A stretch of 64,000 bases of DNA from contig NZ_FZNR01000015.1 in NCBI RefSeq assembly GCF_900188005.1, forward strand, positions 62,001-126,000, in the 5' to 3' direction. This stretch comes from Actinoplanes regularis. GTDB taxonomy: Bacteria; Actinomycetota; Actinomycetes; Mycobacteriales; Micromonosporaceae. The stretch's first letter is position 1. The number at the start of each line of letters is the position of its first letter. The translations under genes and the position numbers were made by a program. Under the pieces are notes generated by a model. It did no database searches, had not been told where the DNA came from, and saw only the letters and a program-made list of their open reading frames with translations. Shown here in pieces: positions 42,666 to 55,089 of the stretch.

Positions 42666-43191
42666 CGATCTCGACGATGTCCGGGAAGCGCAAACCCTCC
42701 CAGAACCGCGCCGGATCCGGGTCCAGCCGGTAGCGACTGGCCATCCAGACCGTCGGCGCCAGCCCGTGCGTCCCGACGACCAGCGTCTGCCCGCGCTCCG
42801 CGGCCGCCGCCGCATGCCGCACCACGGCCGCGTCGAACCGCTCGATCACCCGTTCCAGTGACTCCCACCCGTCCGGGCAGCGCCCGTTCGCGTAGGCCAG
42901 CGCGGCCCCGTGGTAGTCCTCGTCGGTCAGCCAGACGTGTGGCCGATGGACCTCGGTCAGATCGTCGTCGGTCACCACCCGCTGCGCCCCGGCGATCTCC
43001 TGCATGGTCTGGGCGGCCTTCGGCTCGCTGCTGGCCACGTAGTACGCCGGATGCTTGACATGTAGCCGGATCAGCCGGGCCGCGACCCGGCTCTCCTGCG
43101 CCAGTTGCCACTGCTCAGCCGGCACTTCCGGGTCGACCACGGGTTTCGCGTGCCGGACCAGGAACAGCCGTTCACCTTGGACAGCCGCCAT
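42628..43191 (-). CDS. Histidine phosphatase superfamily protein
   Basis: 187 residues. Phosphoglycerate-mutase-like fold with the RHG-type motif as FLVRHAKP (catalytic His near 14), VASSEPKAAQTM, and the second His in VVGTHGLAP. Substrate unknown. Start MAAVQGERL at 43191 has no ribosome site but TACTCT lies 6 nt upstream, suggesting a leaderless message. Upstream neighbour metK has its own terminator. Confidence 0.85.
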   Translation of the reverse strand: MAAVQGERLFLVRHAKPVVDPEVPAEQWQLAQESRVAARLIRLHVKHPAYYVASSEPKAAQTMQEIAGAQRVVTDDDLTEVHRPHVWLTDEDYHGAALAYANGRCPDGWESLERVIERFDAAVVRHAAAAAERGQTLVVGTHGLAPTVWMASRYRLDPDPARFWEGLRFPDIVEIDLQSQTVSCLAH

Positions 43192-43457
43192 CGCGTCAGA
43201 GTAGCCGTTTGGGCCACCGAGGACTCTCATGCGAACAATCACGCAAAAGACCGTCCCCCGGATCACCGAAGACCCGGCCCAACGAGATCTTGACGACCCG
43301 CCAGACCTCGCCAAGATCTCAAAACCCTCAAGACCCATTCCGAGGTACGACCTGTGGAGCCCCGTGGCCAGGCTCGAGCCGAGTCCCGTGGCGCTCCCGC
43401 GCGAGGTTCACGCGCCCCGGGCCGCTGCCGCGCCTCCGGCCGGCGCCGGACATGCGA
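43192..43457. other. Intergenic region with GAGATCTTG inverted repeat
   Basis: No convincing gene. A perfect 9-bp inverted repeat GAGATCTTG/CAAGATCTC (43284-43292, 43312-43320) with a 19-nt loop is the main structure. A 99-codon plus-strand frame here has no family features and is Pro/Arg-rich. Confidence 0.5.
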
Positions 43458-43486
43458 AAGCCGGCGCCCCGAAAGGGCGCCGGCTT
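43458..43486 (-). terminator. metK terminator
   Basis: 12-bp perfect stem AAGCCGGCGCCC/GGGCGCCGGCTT with a 5-nt loop, 15 bp past the metK stop. Confidence 0.8.
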
Positions 43487-43500
43487 CACGAAAGCGACGA

Positions 43501-44691
43501 TCAGGACGCGGCGTTCTTCAGGTCCTGAGCGCGGTCGGTGCTCTCCCACCTCAGGTCCGGCAGCTCCCGGCCGAAGTGGCCGTAGGCCGCGGTCTGCTGG
43601 TAGATCGGGCGCAGCAGCTCCAGGTCCCGGATGATCGCGGCCGGCCGCAGGTCGAAGACCTCCTTGATGGCCTTCTCGATCCGCTCGACCGGCACGTTCT
43701 CGGTGCCGAAGGTCTCCACGAACAGCGAGACCGGGTGCGCCTTGCCGATCGCGTAGGCGACCTGGGTCTCGCAGCGCTCGGCCAGCCCGGCCGCGACGAC
43801 GTTCTTGGCGACCCAGCGCATCGCGTACGCCGCCGACCGGTCCACCTTCGACGGGTCCTTGCCGGAGAACGCGCCGCCACCGTGGCGGGCGTACCCGCCG
43901 TACGTGTCAACGATGATCTTGCGGCCGGTCAGGCCGGCGTCGCCCATCGGGCCACCGATCTCGAAGCGGCCGGTCGGGTTCACCAGCAGCCGGTAGCCCT
44001 CGGTGTCGAGACCGAGGCCCTCCAGCTCGGGGGCGATGACGTGCTCGCGCACGTCCGGGGTCAGCAGCGACTCCAGCGAGATGTCCGCGGCGTGCTGCGA
44101 GGAGACCACGACCGTGTCCAGCCGGACCGGGCGCAGGCCGTCGTACTCGATGGTGACCTGGGTCTTGCCGTCCGGGCGCAGGTACGGAATCGTGCCGCCC
44201 TTGCGCGCGGTGGCGAGCCGGCGGGCCAGCCGGTGCGCGAGGGCGATCGGCAGCGGCATCAGCTCGGGGGTCTCCGAGCAGGCGAAGCCGAACATCATGC
44301 CCTGGTCGCCGGCGCCCTGCTGGTCGAGGATGTGCTCGGAGTCACCCTCGCGCAGCTCGATGGCGCTGTCGACGCCCTGCGCGATGTCCGGGGACTGCGA
44401 GCCGATGGAGACGCTCACGCCGCAGGACGCGCCGTCGAAGCCCTTCTTCGACGAGTCGTAGCCGATCCCCAGGATGGTGTCCCGCACGATCTTGGGAATG
44501 TCGGCATAGGCCTGCGTGGTGACCTCACCCGCCACATGCACCTGGCCGGTGGTGATCAGGGTCTCGACCGCGACACGGCTCCGCGGGTCCTGCGCGAGCA
44601 GGGCGTCGAGAATCCCGTCGCTGATCTGGTCAGCGATCTTGTCCGGGTGGCCTTCCGTGACCGACTCGGAAGTGAACAGGCGGCGTGCCAC
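43501..44691 (-). CDS. metK: S-adenosylmethionine synthetase MetK
   Basis: 396 residues. RLFTSESVTEGHPDKIADQISD with the ATP His, GEVTTQAYADI, the loop GAGDQGMMFGFACSET, and the C-terminal GGGAFSGKDPSKVDRSAAYAMR. No SAM riboswitch is seen in the 42-bp gap from coaBC; ribosome site GAGGAG. Supplies SAM to the methyltransferases in this window among others. Confidence 0.98.
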   Translation of the reverse strand: MARRLFTSESVTEGHPDKIADQISDGILDALLAQDPRSRVAVETLITTGQVHVAGEVTTQAYADIPKIVRDTILGIGYDSSKKGFDGASCGVSVSIGSQSPDIAQGVDSAIELREGDSEHILDQQGAGDQGMMFGFACSETPELMPLPIALAHRLARRLATARKGGTIPYLRPDGKTQVTIEYDGLRPVRLDTVVVSSQHAADISLESLLTPDVREHVIAPELEGLGLDTEGYRLLVNPTGRFEIGGPMGDAGLTGRKIIVDTYGGYARHGGGAFSGKDPSKVDRSAAYAMRWVAKNVVAAGLAERCETQVAYAIGKAHPVSLFVETFGTENVPVERIEKAIKEVFDLRPAAIIRDLELLRPIYQQTAAYGHFGRELPDLRWESTDRAQDLKNAAS

Positions 44692-44733
44692 GGTGCTCCT
44701 CAGTTGTCGAATACAGGTAACGCGGAAGTGTAA

Positions 44734-45951
44734 TCAGAGCGACCGACCGGCGCCGACCTGGCTGTCCAGCCGGTCCACGACATGGTCAAAAATCCTATCG
44801 GCCACATCATCTTTAGAGAGTTCGTCGAGAGCTTCGGCAAAACCGTCGGCGCCCAGCACAGTGACGGTGTTGCGGTCTTGGCCGAAAACGCGGTCGACGC
44901 CGACCTCATTCACAATGATGAGATCTGCCCGCTTTCGGACCATTTTTCCCCGGGCGTGTTCGAGTGCGTCGTGAGTCTCCGCGGCGAACGCCACGAGCAG
45001 CTGACCGGGACGCTTGGCGGCACCCAGTTCGGCCGCGATGTCCGGGTTCGTGACCAGGGTGATCGGCGCCGGCGTCCCGTCGTCGGCCTTCTTGATCTTC
45101 TGCTCGGCGACGGTGGCCGGGCGGAAGTCGGCCGGGGCGGCGGCCATCACCACGACGTCCGCCGAGGCGGCCGCTTCGACGGTGGCCTTGCGCAGCTCCT
45201 CGGTGGTACCCACGCGGACCAATTCGGCACCGGCCGGGTCGGGCAGACCCACGTTCGCCGCGATCAAAGTCACTCGGGCGCCCCGGCTGAGAGCGGCCCT
45301 GGCCAGCGCGTAGCCCTGCTTGCCGGAGGAACGGTTGCCGAGGAAACGCACCGGATCGAGTGGTTCACGGGTCCCGCCCGCGGTCACCACGACGTGCCGG
45401 CCCGAAAGATCAGATTTCGCACCATGATGCAGAACACGCAGGGCGTACTCGAAAATCGCCGAGGGATCCGGCAGCCGGCCCTTGCCGGTGTCCCTGCCGG
45501 TGAGCCGGCCGACGGCCGGCTCGATGACGATCGCGCCCCGCGAGCGCAGCGTCTCGACGTTGGCCCGGGTCGCCGGGTGCTCCCACATCTCGGTGTGCAT
45601 CGCCGGCGCGAAGACCACCGGGCAGGTGGCCGTCAGCAGGGTGTTGGTGAGCAGGTCGTCGGCGATCCCGTGGGCGGCCTTGGCCAGGATGTCGGCGGTG
45701 GCCGGCGCGACCACGACAAGCTCGGCCGCCCGGCCGATCCGCACGTGCGGCACCTCGTGGGCCTCTTCCCAGACCTCGGTGGCGACCGGGCGACCGGAGA
45801 GCGCGGCCCAGGTCGGCTCGCCGACCATCTTCAGCGCCGAGGCGGTCGGCACCACGCGGACGCCGTGCCCGGACTCGGTGAACAGCCGGAGCAGCTCACA
45901 CGCCTTGTAGGCGGCGATGCCCCCACAGACGCCGAGGACGACTTCGGTCAC
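44734..45951 (-). CDS. coaBC: Phosphopantothenoylcysteine decarboxylase/synthetase CoaBC
   Basis: 405 residues. CoaC flavin domain (about 1-180): VVLGVCGGIAAYKACELLR, substrate motif PAMHTEMW (His where many proteobacteria have Asn; usual in actinobacteria). CoaB domain (about 185-400): VVVTAGGTREPLDPVRFLGNRSSGKQG and PADFRPA, AEQKIKK. Makes 4'-phosphopantetheine for CoA. Linked rpoZ-coaBC-metK order is classical. Confidence 0.96.
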   Translation of the reverse strand: MTEVVLGVCGGIAAYKACELLRLFTESGHGVRVVPTASALKMVGEPTWAALSGRPVATEVWEEAHEVPHVRIGRAAELVVVAPATADILAKAAHGIADDLLTNTLLTATCPVVFAPAMHTEMWEHPATRANVETLRSRGAIVIEPAVGRLTGRDTGKGRLPDPSAIFEYALRVLHHGAKSDLSGRHVVVTAGGTREPLDPVRFLGNRSSGKQGYALARAALSRGARVTLIAANVGLPDPAGAELVRVGTTEELRKATVEAAASADVVVMAAAPADFRPATVAEQKIKKADDGTPAPITLVTNPDIAAELGAAKRPGQLLVAFAAETHDALEHARGKMVRKRADLIIVNEVGVDRVFGQDRNTVTVLGADGFAEALDELSKDDVADRIFDHVVDRLDSQVGAGRSL

Positions 45952-46053
45952 GTCACGACTCCTGGGTTCACGTCAGTCAGAACGACTGGGAGCGGATATG
46001 CGAAGTGCCCCCGGTCCGCACTTTCGGCGAACAGAGGGCACCAGGGCAGGTGG

Positions 46054-46317
46054 TTACGGGTGGTCGGTCGGCTCGGCGGTCAGCAGACCAGCGTTGATCT
46101 CCCGCATCGCGATGGAGAGCGGCTTCTCCTGCGGAGTGGTCTCGACCAGCGGTCCCACGTACTCCAGCAGACCCTCGCCGAGCTGGCTGTAGTAGGCGTT
46201 CACCTGGCGGGCGCGCTTGGCCGCGAAGATCACCAGCGAGTACTTCGACGAGGTCTTGTCCAACAGCTCGTCGATCGGCGGGTTGGTGATGCCTTCGGGG
46301 TTGGCGACAGTTCCCAC
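46054..46317 (-). CDS. rpoZ: RNA polymerase omega subunit RpoZ
   Basis: 87 residues. EGITNPPIDELLDKTSSKYSLVIFAAKRARQVNAYYSQL is the conserved omega helix region that latches beta-prime. GTG start 10 bp after gmk. Confidence 0.97.
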   Translation of the reverse strand: MGTVANPEGITNPPIDELLDKTSSKYSLVIFAAKRARQVNAYYSQLGEGLLEYVGPLVETTPQEKPLSIAMREINAGLLTAEPTDHP

Positions 46318-46327
46318 TGAAAAATCC

Positions 46328-46951
46328 TTAATGCTCGTTAGCTGGTGCCGGTCCGATAAGGGACGCCGGCGCTAAAAAAGACGAACCGAGCAAGCCTACC
46401 AGCTCGTCCGCGGCGCGCTCGACGAAGTCGTTCACCACGGTGACGTCGAACTCGGCCTCGGCGGCGAGTTCCTCGTCCGCGTGGGCCAGCCGGCGGCGGA
46501 TCGTCTCCTCGTCGTCGGTGCCCCGGCCGATCAACCGGCGCCGCAGCTCCTCGACGCTCGGTGGGGCCAGGAAGACCAGAAGCGCCTCCGGCATGGTGGC
46601 CCGTACCTGACGGGCGCCCTGGAGGTCGATCTTCAACAAAACGGGCCGGCCCTGCTGGAGCCAGCCCTCGACCTGTGCGCGGGGCGTGCCGTAGAGGTTG
46701 CCCGCGAATTCCGCCCACTCCAGCAGCTGGTCGCCGTCGATCAAACGCTGGAACTCGGACCTGGTCACGAAGTGGTAGTGCTCGCCGTCGGTCTCGTAGT
46801 CGCGTTTCTTGCGTGTCGTGACCGACACCGACAACCGGATCCAAGGCGAGCGCGCCCGGATCAGCTCGATCACGCTGTCCTTGCCGACCCCGGAGGGGCC
46901 GGAAAGGACGGTGAGGCGTGCTGCCGGGCGCGCGTCGTCATCCATGCTCAC
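46328..46951 (-). CDS. gmk: Guanylate kinase Gmk
   Basis: 207 residues. GMP to GDP. P-loop GPSGVGKDS: the residue after the Lys is Asp rather than the usual Ser/Thr, followed by Ser. SVSVTTRKKRDYETDGEHYHFV binds GMP, and LLEWAEFAGNLYGTPRAQVE and DLQGARQVRATMPEA are conserved. GTG 46951 behind TAGGAAT; an ATG two codons on is possible. Confidence 0.96.
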   Translation of the reverse strand: MSMDDDARPAARLTVLSGPSGVGKDSVIELIRARSPWIRLSVSVTTRKKRDYETDGEHYHFVTRSEFQRLIDGDQLLEWAEFAGNLYGTPRAQVEGWLQQGRPVLLKIDLQGARQVRATMPEALLVFLAPPSVEELRRRLIGRGTDDEETIRRRLAHADEELAAEAEFDVTVVNDFVERAADELVGLLGSSFLAPASLIGPAPANEH

Positions 46952-46977
46952 GGCTCATTCCTACACGAGCCGGTGAG

Positions 46978-47295
46978 TCAGTTCGCAGCGAACTCCCCCA
47001 GGAGGGCCTTGCGCTGCTGGTCGCCAAGACCCCGGAGCCGGCGGCTCTCGGCGATCTTGAGCTTCTCCATGATCTGGGTCGCACGGATCTTGCCGATGCC
47101 CGGCAGCGCCTGAAGCACGGCCGAGACCTTCAGCTTGCCGACGACCTCGTCGCCCTCCGCGCGGTCCAGCACGGCGGCGAGGGTGGTCTTGCCGGACTTG
47201 AGCTGTTCCTTCAGCTCAGCCCGAGCCTTGCGAACTTCCGCGGCCTTCTCCAGCGCGGCAGCGCGCTGCTCGGGGCTCAGTGACGGGAGCGGCAC
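46978..47295 (-). CDS. mihF: Actinobacterial integration host factor mIHF
   Basis: 105 residues. Nucleoid-associated protein specific to actinobacteria, unrelated to enterobacterial IHF. LPSLSPEQRAAALEKAAEVRKARAELKEQLKSG forms a long helix; the helix-two-turn-helix region is VSAVLQALPGIGKIRATQIMEKLKI. GTG start with GAGGAG. Position before gmk is conserved. Confidence 0.97.
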   Translation of the reverse strand: MPLPSLSPEQRAAALEKAAEVRKARAELKEQLKSGKTTLAAVLDRAEGDEVVGKLKVSAVLQALPGIGKIRATQIMEKLKIAESRRLRGLGDQQRKALLGEFAAN

Positions 47296-47429
47296 CAGTT
47301 CTCCTCAGGTCCCTAACGCGGCGGTGGTTCAATACCGGCGCTTCTGTGAAACGTGGTGTGCCATGGAACCAAAGGGGCATGTGGTTCCCGGCGCCGGGAA
47401 AACTAGCGGTCAACGGCGCATTCGGCAAC

Positions 47430-47444
47430 GTGGGGGTACCCCAC
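47430..47444 (-). terminator. Short hairpin after pyrF, in the 174-bp pyrF-mihF gap
   Basis: GTGGGG-GTA-CCCCAC, 25 bp past the pyrF stop. Also in the gap: GGAACCA/TGGTTCC repeat near 47365-47395. The mihF promoter must lie here but no clear -35/-10 pair stands out. Confidence 0.4.
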
Positions 47445-47469
47445 TCCCCGGCCCGGTACGCAGGCTGTT

Positions 47470-48300
47470 TCACCCGAGCGCGGTGCGACAGTCGGTCAGA
47501 ACACGGTCCGCCGCGGCCCGCAGAGCGGTGATCTCCGGGCCCGCCGACAGAACTTCCCGTGAGTACGACGGCAACACGTTGTGCAGGCTTTCGCCGAAGA
47601 CCGCGCGCAGGTCGGCGGGGGTCGCGCCCTGGGCTCCGAGGCCCGGCGCGAGCAGCGGACCGTTGACGGCGCCGAGCTCGTGACCGGTCTTCCCGATCGT
47701 CGCGCCAACCACCAAGCCGAAACTTCCGAGCGGGCTCACACCCGCGTTGAGCTGGGAAATCTCGTCGATCACGGTCTGCGCGACGGTCTTCCCACCAGGC
47801 GCGACGGCGTGCTGGACCGAAGCGCCCTCAGGGTTCGAAGTCAGTGCTAGTACGAAAATTCCGGCACCGGTCGAGGACGCGAGATCGAAGGCCGGCTGCA
47901 ATGAACCCACTCCGAGATAGGGACTCACAGTAATCGCGTCGGAGCGGAGAGTACTCGCCGGATCGAGATACGCGGAGGCGTACGCGGCCATCGTCGAGCC
48001 GATGTCGCCGCGCTTCACGTCGAGCAGGACGAGGGCTCCGGCCTCTCGAGACTGTCGGATAGTTGACTCAAGAATCGCGACGCCACGTGACCCAAATCTC
48101 TCAAAAAACGCCGCCTGCGGCTTCAGAACAGCCACCCGATCGGCCAGCGCCTCGACCACCGTACGGGCGAAGCGTTCCAGGCCGGCGACATCGTCGGAGA
48201 GGCCCCAACGAGCCAGCAGAGCGGCATGCGGATCGATGCCGACGCACAGCGGACCGCGCTGAGTGATCGCGGCGTGCAGTCGTTCGCCGAAGGTTTCCAT
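47470..48300 (-). CDS. pyrF: Orotidine 5'-phosphate decarboxylase PyrF (type 2)
   Basis: 276 residues, the longer PyrF2 form. LCVGIDPHAALLARWGL, the catalytic LLDVKRGDIGSTMAAYA, VSPYLGVGSLQP and LAPGLGAQGATPADL. Last step to UMP. It lies 21 bp after bioA, so it is probably still in the pyr operon transcript. Confidence 0.96.
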   Translation of the reverse strand: METFGERLHAAITQRGPLCVGIDPHAALLARWGLSDDVAGLERFARTVVEALADRVAVLKPQAAFFERFGSRGVAILESTIRQSREAGALVLLDVKRGDIGSTMAAYASAYLDPASTLRSDAITVSPYLGVGSLQPAFDLASSTGAGIFVLALTSNPEGASVQHAVAPGGKTVAQTVIDEISQLNAGVSPLGSFGLVVGATIGKTGHELGAVNGPLLAPGLGAQGATPADLRAVFGESLHNVLPSYSREVLSAGPEITALRAAADRVLTDCRTALG

Positions 48301-48321
48301 GGGGCAGACCCCTCTCCCGTG

Positions 48322-49596
48322 TCAGCTAGCCGCCACCGCGGCGGCGATTCCGGCGGTAATACGAGCCACGTCGGCGTCGTCCGTGACGTACGGCGGCATG
48401 GTGTAGATCAGGTCCCGGAACGGCCGGAGCCAGACGCCCTCGGCGACCGCGGCCGCGGCCGCCCGCGGCACGTCCACCGGGTGGTCCAACTGGACGACGC
48501 CGATGGCGCCCAGGACGCGCACGTCCGCGACCCCGGCCGCGCCGCGCAGCGGTTCCAGGCCGCTTCGCAGGGCGGCTTCGATCCTCGGTACGCGGCTCGC
48601 CCACTCCCCCTCGCGCAGCAGCCCGAGCGAGGCGTTCGCCACCGCGCAGGCGAGCGGGTTGCCCATGAACGTCGGTCCGTGCGCGAGCCCACCGCCCTCC
48701 CCCGCCGAGATGGCCGCCGCGACCCCGGGCGTGCAGAGCGTGGCGGCGAGGCTCAGGTACCCGCCGGTCAGCGCCTTGCCCAGGCACATGATGTCCGGGC
48801 TCACCCCGGCGTGCTCGGCGGCGAAGAACCTCCCGGTGCGGCCGAACCCGGTGGCGATCTCGTCGAAGATCAGGAAGATGCCGTGCTCGGCCGTCACCTC
48901 ACGGAGCACACGCAGGTACCCCGGGTCGTGAAAGCGCATCCCCCCGGCGCCCTGCACGACCGGCTCGACGATCACCGCGGCGAGTTCACCCGCGTGCCGT
49001 TCGATCAGGTCGGCCAGGGCGCTGGCGTACGCCGGCTCGTACCCGGCCGGCGGCGGACCGGCGAAGACCTGCGCGGGCAGCACGCCGGTCCAGAGCGAGT
49101 GCATCCCGCCCTCCGGGTCGCAGACGCTCATCGGGTGAAAAGTGTCGCCGTGATATCCGCCACGCCAGGTCGCCAGCTTCTGCCGCGCCGGGTGCCCGAG
49201 CGCCCGCTGGGCCTGCAACGCCATCTTGATCGCGACTTCGACGCTCACCGACCCCGAGTCGCACAGGAAGACGTGCTCCAGGCCCGGCGGGGTCAGCTCG
49301 ACCAGCGTGGTGGCCAGGGTGATGGCCGGTTCGTGGGTGAGACCGCCGAACATCACGTGGCTCATCCGCCCGGCCTGGTCGGCCAGGGCGGCGTCCAGCA
49401 CCGGATGCCGGTACCCGTGCACGGCGGCCCACCAGGACGACATCCCGTCGACAAGCTCCCGGCCGTCGGCCAGCCGCAGCCGGACCCCGGCAGCGCTCTC
49501 CACCAGATAGGGATCGCCGCTGCCGGGCATCGGGCCGTACGGGTGCCAGACGTGCGCCCGGTCGAGCGCAAGCAGGTCGCGCCCGGCCGGGATCAT
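48322..49596 (-). CDS. bioA: Adenosylmethionine-8-amino-7-oxononanoate aminotransferase BioA
   Basis: 424 residues, PLP enzyme of biotin synthesis that uses SAM as amino donor. DRAHVWHPYGPMP and GMSSWWAAVHGYRHP (SAM/KAPA pocket), LCDSGSVSVEVAIKMALQ, FDEIATGFGRTG, and PLP lysine in CLGKALTGGYL. ATG overlaps the pyrD stop (ATGA): a biotin gene embedded in the pyrimidine operon. The long in-frame upstream extension is pyrD in another frame. Confidence 0.93.
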   Translation of the reverse strand: MIPAGRDLLALDRAHVWHPYGPMPGSGDPYLVESAAGVRLRLADGRELVDGMSSWWAAVHGYRHPVLDAALADQAGRMSHVMFGGLTHEPAITLATTLVELTPPGLEHVFLCDSGSVSVEVAIKMALQAQRALGHPARQKLATWRGGYHGDTFHPMSVCDPEGGMHSLWTGVLPAQVFAGPPPAGYEPAYASALADLIERHAGELAAVIVEPVVQGAGGMRFHDPGYLRVLREVTAEHGIFLIFDEIATGFGRTGRFFAAEHAGVSPDIMCLGKALTGGYLSLAATLCTPGVAAAISAGEGGGLAHGPTFMGNPLACAVANASLGLLREGEWASRVPRIEAALRSGLEPLRGAAGVADVRVLGAIGVVQLDHPVDVPRAAAAAVAEGVWLRPFRDLIYTMPPYVTDDADVARITAGIAAAVAAS

Positions 49597-50617
49597 CGCG
49601 TCACGTGCGCGCGGGCCGGACGGGCGCCCTGCGCGACCGCCTTGACCAGGTCCGGGCCCTTGTAGATGAACCCGGAGTAGAGCTGCACCAGCGTGGCGCC
49701 GGCGTCCAGCATCCGCGCGGCGTCGTCGGCGCAGAGGATCCCGCCGACCCCGACGATGGGCAGCCTTCCACCGGTCTCGTCGTGCACGAACTTGACCACC
49801 GCCCGGGACCGCTCGGTGAGCGGCCTGCCGGAGAGCCCACCGGCTTCGGTGGCCAGTCCCTGGTCCGCCGGGGCGAGACCGTCCCGGGCCAGCGTGGTGT
49901 TGGTCGCGATCAGGCCGGCCGCGCCCTGCTCCAGGCAGACCTCCAGCAGCTCGGCGATAGCCGGCTCGGTCAGGTCCGGGGCGATCTTCACGAGCACCGG
50001 CACCGGGCCGCTCAGCGCCTTCAGCAGGGTCGTGAGGAATTCCCGGTCCTGGAGACTCCGCAGACCGGGCGTGTTCGGTGAGGAGACGTTGATCGCGATG
50101 TAGTCCGCGTACGGGTGCAGCAGCCGGTAGGACTCGAGGTAGTCCTCGACCGCCTCGTCCAGCGGGGTGACCTTGGACTTGCCCAGCGAGACGCCGAGCG
50201 GCACCCCGATCGGTCCCAGCTCCCGCAGCCGCTCGGCGAGGGCGGCCGCGCCGGCGTTGTTGAAGCCCATCCGGTTGATGATCGCCTCGCTCTCGCGGAG
50301 GCGGAACAGGCGCGGCTTGTCGTTGCCCGGCTGAGCCTTGGCGGTGACCGTACCCACCTCGACGAAGCCGAACCCGAGGGCCGGCCAGGCGGGCAGCGCC
50401 AGACCGTTCTTGTCCATCCCGGCGGCCAGGCCGACCCGGTTCGGGAACCGGACGCCGAACGCGTCCACCGGGGCGGAGAAGGCGAACCGGCGGCGCATCA
50501 CCTCGCGGGCGGCGGGTGGCATCGAGGCGAGCCGGTGCAGGGTCCACTCGTGGGCGGCCTCGGCGTCGCCGCCGCCCAGCCGGAACAGCACCGGCCGGAC
50601 GGCTTTGGTGAACAGGT

Positions 50618-50621
<4 letters not shown>
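49593..50621 (-). CDS. pyrD: Dihydroorotate dehydrogenase (quinone), class 2 PyrD
   Basis: 342 residues from a GTG overlapping the carB stop. The N-terminal membrane-contact helix region (NLFTKAVRPVLFRLGG...AHEWTLHRLA) marks class 2. FMN barrel: NRVGLAAGMDKNG, VGTVTAKAQPGN, INRMGFNNAGA, NVSSPNTPGLRSLQ with the catalytic Ser, and GVGGILCADDAARMLDAGATLVQLYSG. Confidence 0.95.
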
Positions 50622-53932
<3,311 letters not shown>

Positions 53933-53937
53933 CTGTG

Positions 53938-55089
53938 TCAGCCCTTCTTCTCGACGAGCTCGACGAACCTGTCGAACAGGTAGTCGGCGTCGTGCGGGCC
54001 GGCGGCGGCCTCGGGGTGGTACTGGACGGTGAACGCGGGCACCTCGATGCCACGCAAGCCCTCGACCACGTTGTCGTTGAGGCAGACGTGCGAGACCTCG
54101 ACACCACCGAAGTCGGTGTCGATCACCTTGTCGATCGGGGCGTCGACCGCGAAGCCGTGGTTGTGGCTGGTCACCTCGACCTTGCCGGTCGTCTTGTCGA
54201 GCACCGGCTGGTTGATGCCGCGGTGGCCGTAACCGAGCTTGTAGGTGCCGAACCCGAGCGCGCGGCCGAGGATCTGACTGCCGAAGCAGATGCCGAAGAG
54301 CGGCACCTCGCGGCGCATGACCTCGCGGGCCAGCGCGACCGGACCGTCGGCGGTGGCCGGGTCGCCCGGGCCGGGCGAGAAGAACACCGCGTCCGGGCTG
54401 ACCGCCAGGAGGTCCTCGATCGAGGAGGAGGCCGGGAAGATGTGCGTGGTGACGCCGCGGGCGGCCAGCCGCCGCGCGACGTTGCGCTTGATGCCCAGGT
54501 CCAGGGCGGCGACCGTGTAGCGGTGCTCGCCCTCGGCGGCGACCGTGTACTTCGCGCCGGTGGTGACCTCGGCGGAGAGGTCCGCGCCGAGCATCTGCGG
54601 CTGGCTGCGCACCTTCTCCAGCAGCGAGTGCGGGTCGAGGTCGACGCTCGACACGCCGACCCGCATCGCACCCAGCGAGCGCAGGTGGCGGGTCAGGGCG
54701 CGGGTGTCGATGCCGCTGATGCCGACGACGCCCTCGGCGGCCAGGCGCTCGCCCAGGTCGCCCTTGGAGCGCCAGTTCGACGGGCGGCGAGCCGGGTCGC
54801 GGACCACGTAGCCGGAGACCCAGATCCGGTCCGACTCGTCGTCCTCGTCGTTGACGCCGGTGTTACCGATCTGCGGCGCGGTCTGCACCACGACCTGCTT
54901 GTGGAAGGAGGGGTCGGTCAGCGTCTCCTGGTACCCGGTCATGCCGGTGGTGAAGACCGCCTCGCCGAACGTCTCGCCGACGGCGCCGTACGCCGTACCG
55001 GCGAACGAACGCCCGTCCTCGAGAACGAGAATCGCTGCGCTTCCAGGGCGACTCCGTCGCAATCCCGGAAAATCGTTAGAGGGGGTCAC
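53938..55089 (-). CDS. carA: Carbamoyl-phosphate synthase small subunit CarA
   Basis: 383 residues. N-terminal CPSase domain (AILVLEDGRSFAGTAYG, FTTGMTGYQETLTDPSF) and C-terminal class I glutaminase with nucleophile Cys in FGICFGSQILGRALG and VTSHNHGFAVD. The GTG overlaps the pyrC stop (GTGA). Confidence 0.97.
   Translation of the reverse strand: MTPSNDFPGLRRSRPGSAAILVLEDGRSFAGTAYGAVGETFGEAVFTTGMTGYQETLTDPSFHKQVVVQTAPQIGNTGVNDEDDESDRIWVSGYVVRDPARRPSNWRSKGDLGERLAAEGVVGISGIDTRALTRHLRSLGAMRVGVSSVDLDPHSLLEKVRSQPQMLGADLSAEVTTGAKYTVAAEGEHRYTVAALDLGIKRNVARRLAARGVTTHIFPASSSIEDLLAVSPDAVFFSPGPGDPATADGPVALAREVMRREVPLFGICFGSQILGRALGFGTYKLGYGHRGINQPVLDKTTGKVEVTSHNHGFAVDAPIDKVIDTDFGGVEVSHVCLNDNVVEGLRGIEVPAFTVQYHPEAAAGPHDADYLFDRFVELVEKKG

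Noticed and set aside
39801..43058. 1085-codon plus-strand open frame opposite fmt, def and priA
   Set aside because: Antisense shadow caused by high GC; Arg/Gly/Asp-rich composition, no domain, while minus-strand genes are clear.
43229..43528. 99-codon plus-strand frame between the phosphatase gene and metK
   Set aside because: Runs into metK antisense, Pro/Arg-rich, covers the metK terminator.
44692..44733. SAM riboswitch upstream of metK
   Set aside because: Only 42 bp separate coaBC and metK and no conserved aptamer words are present.
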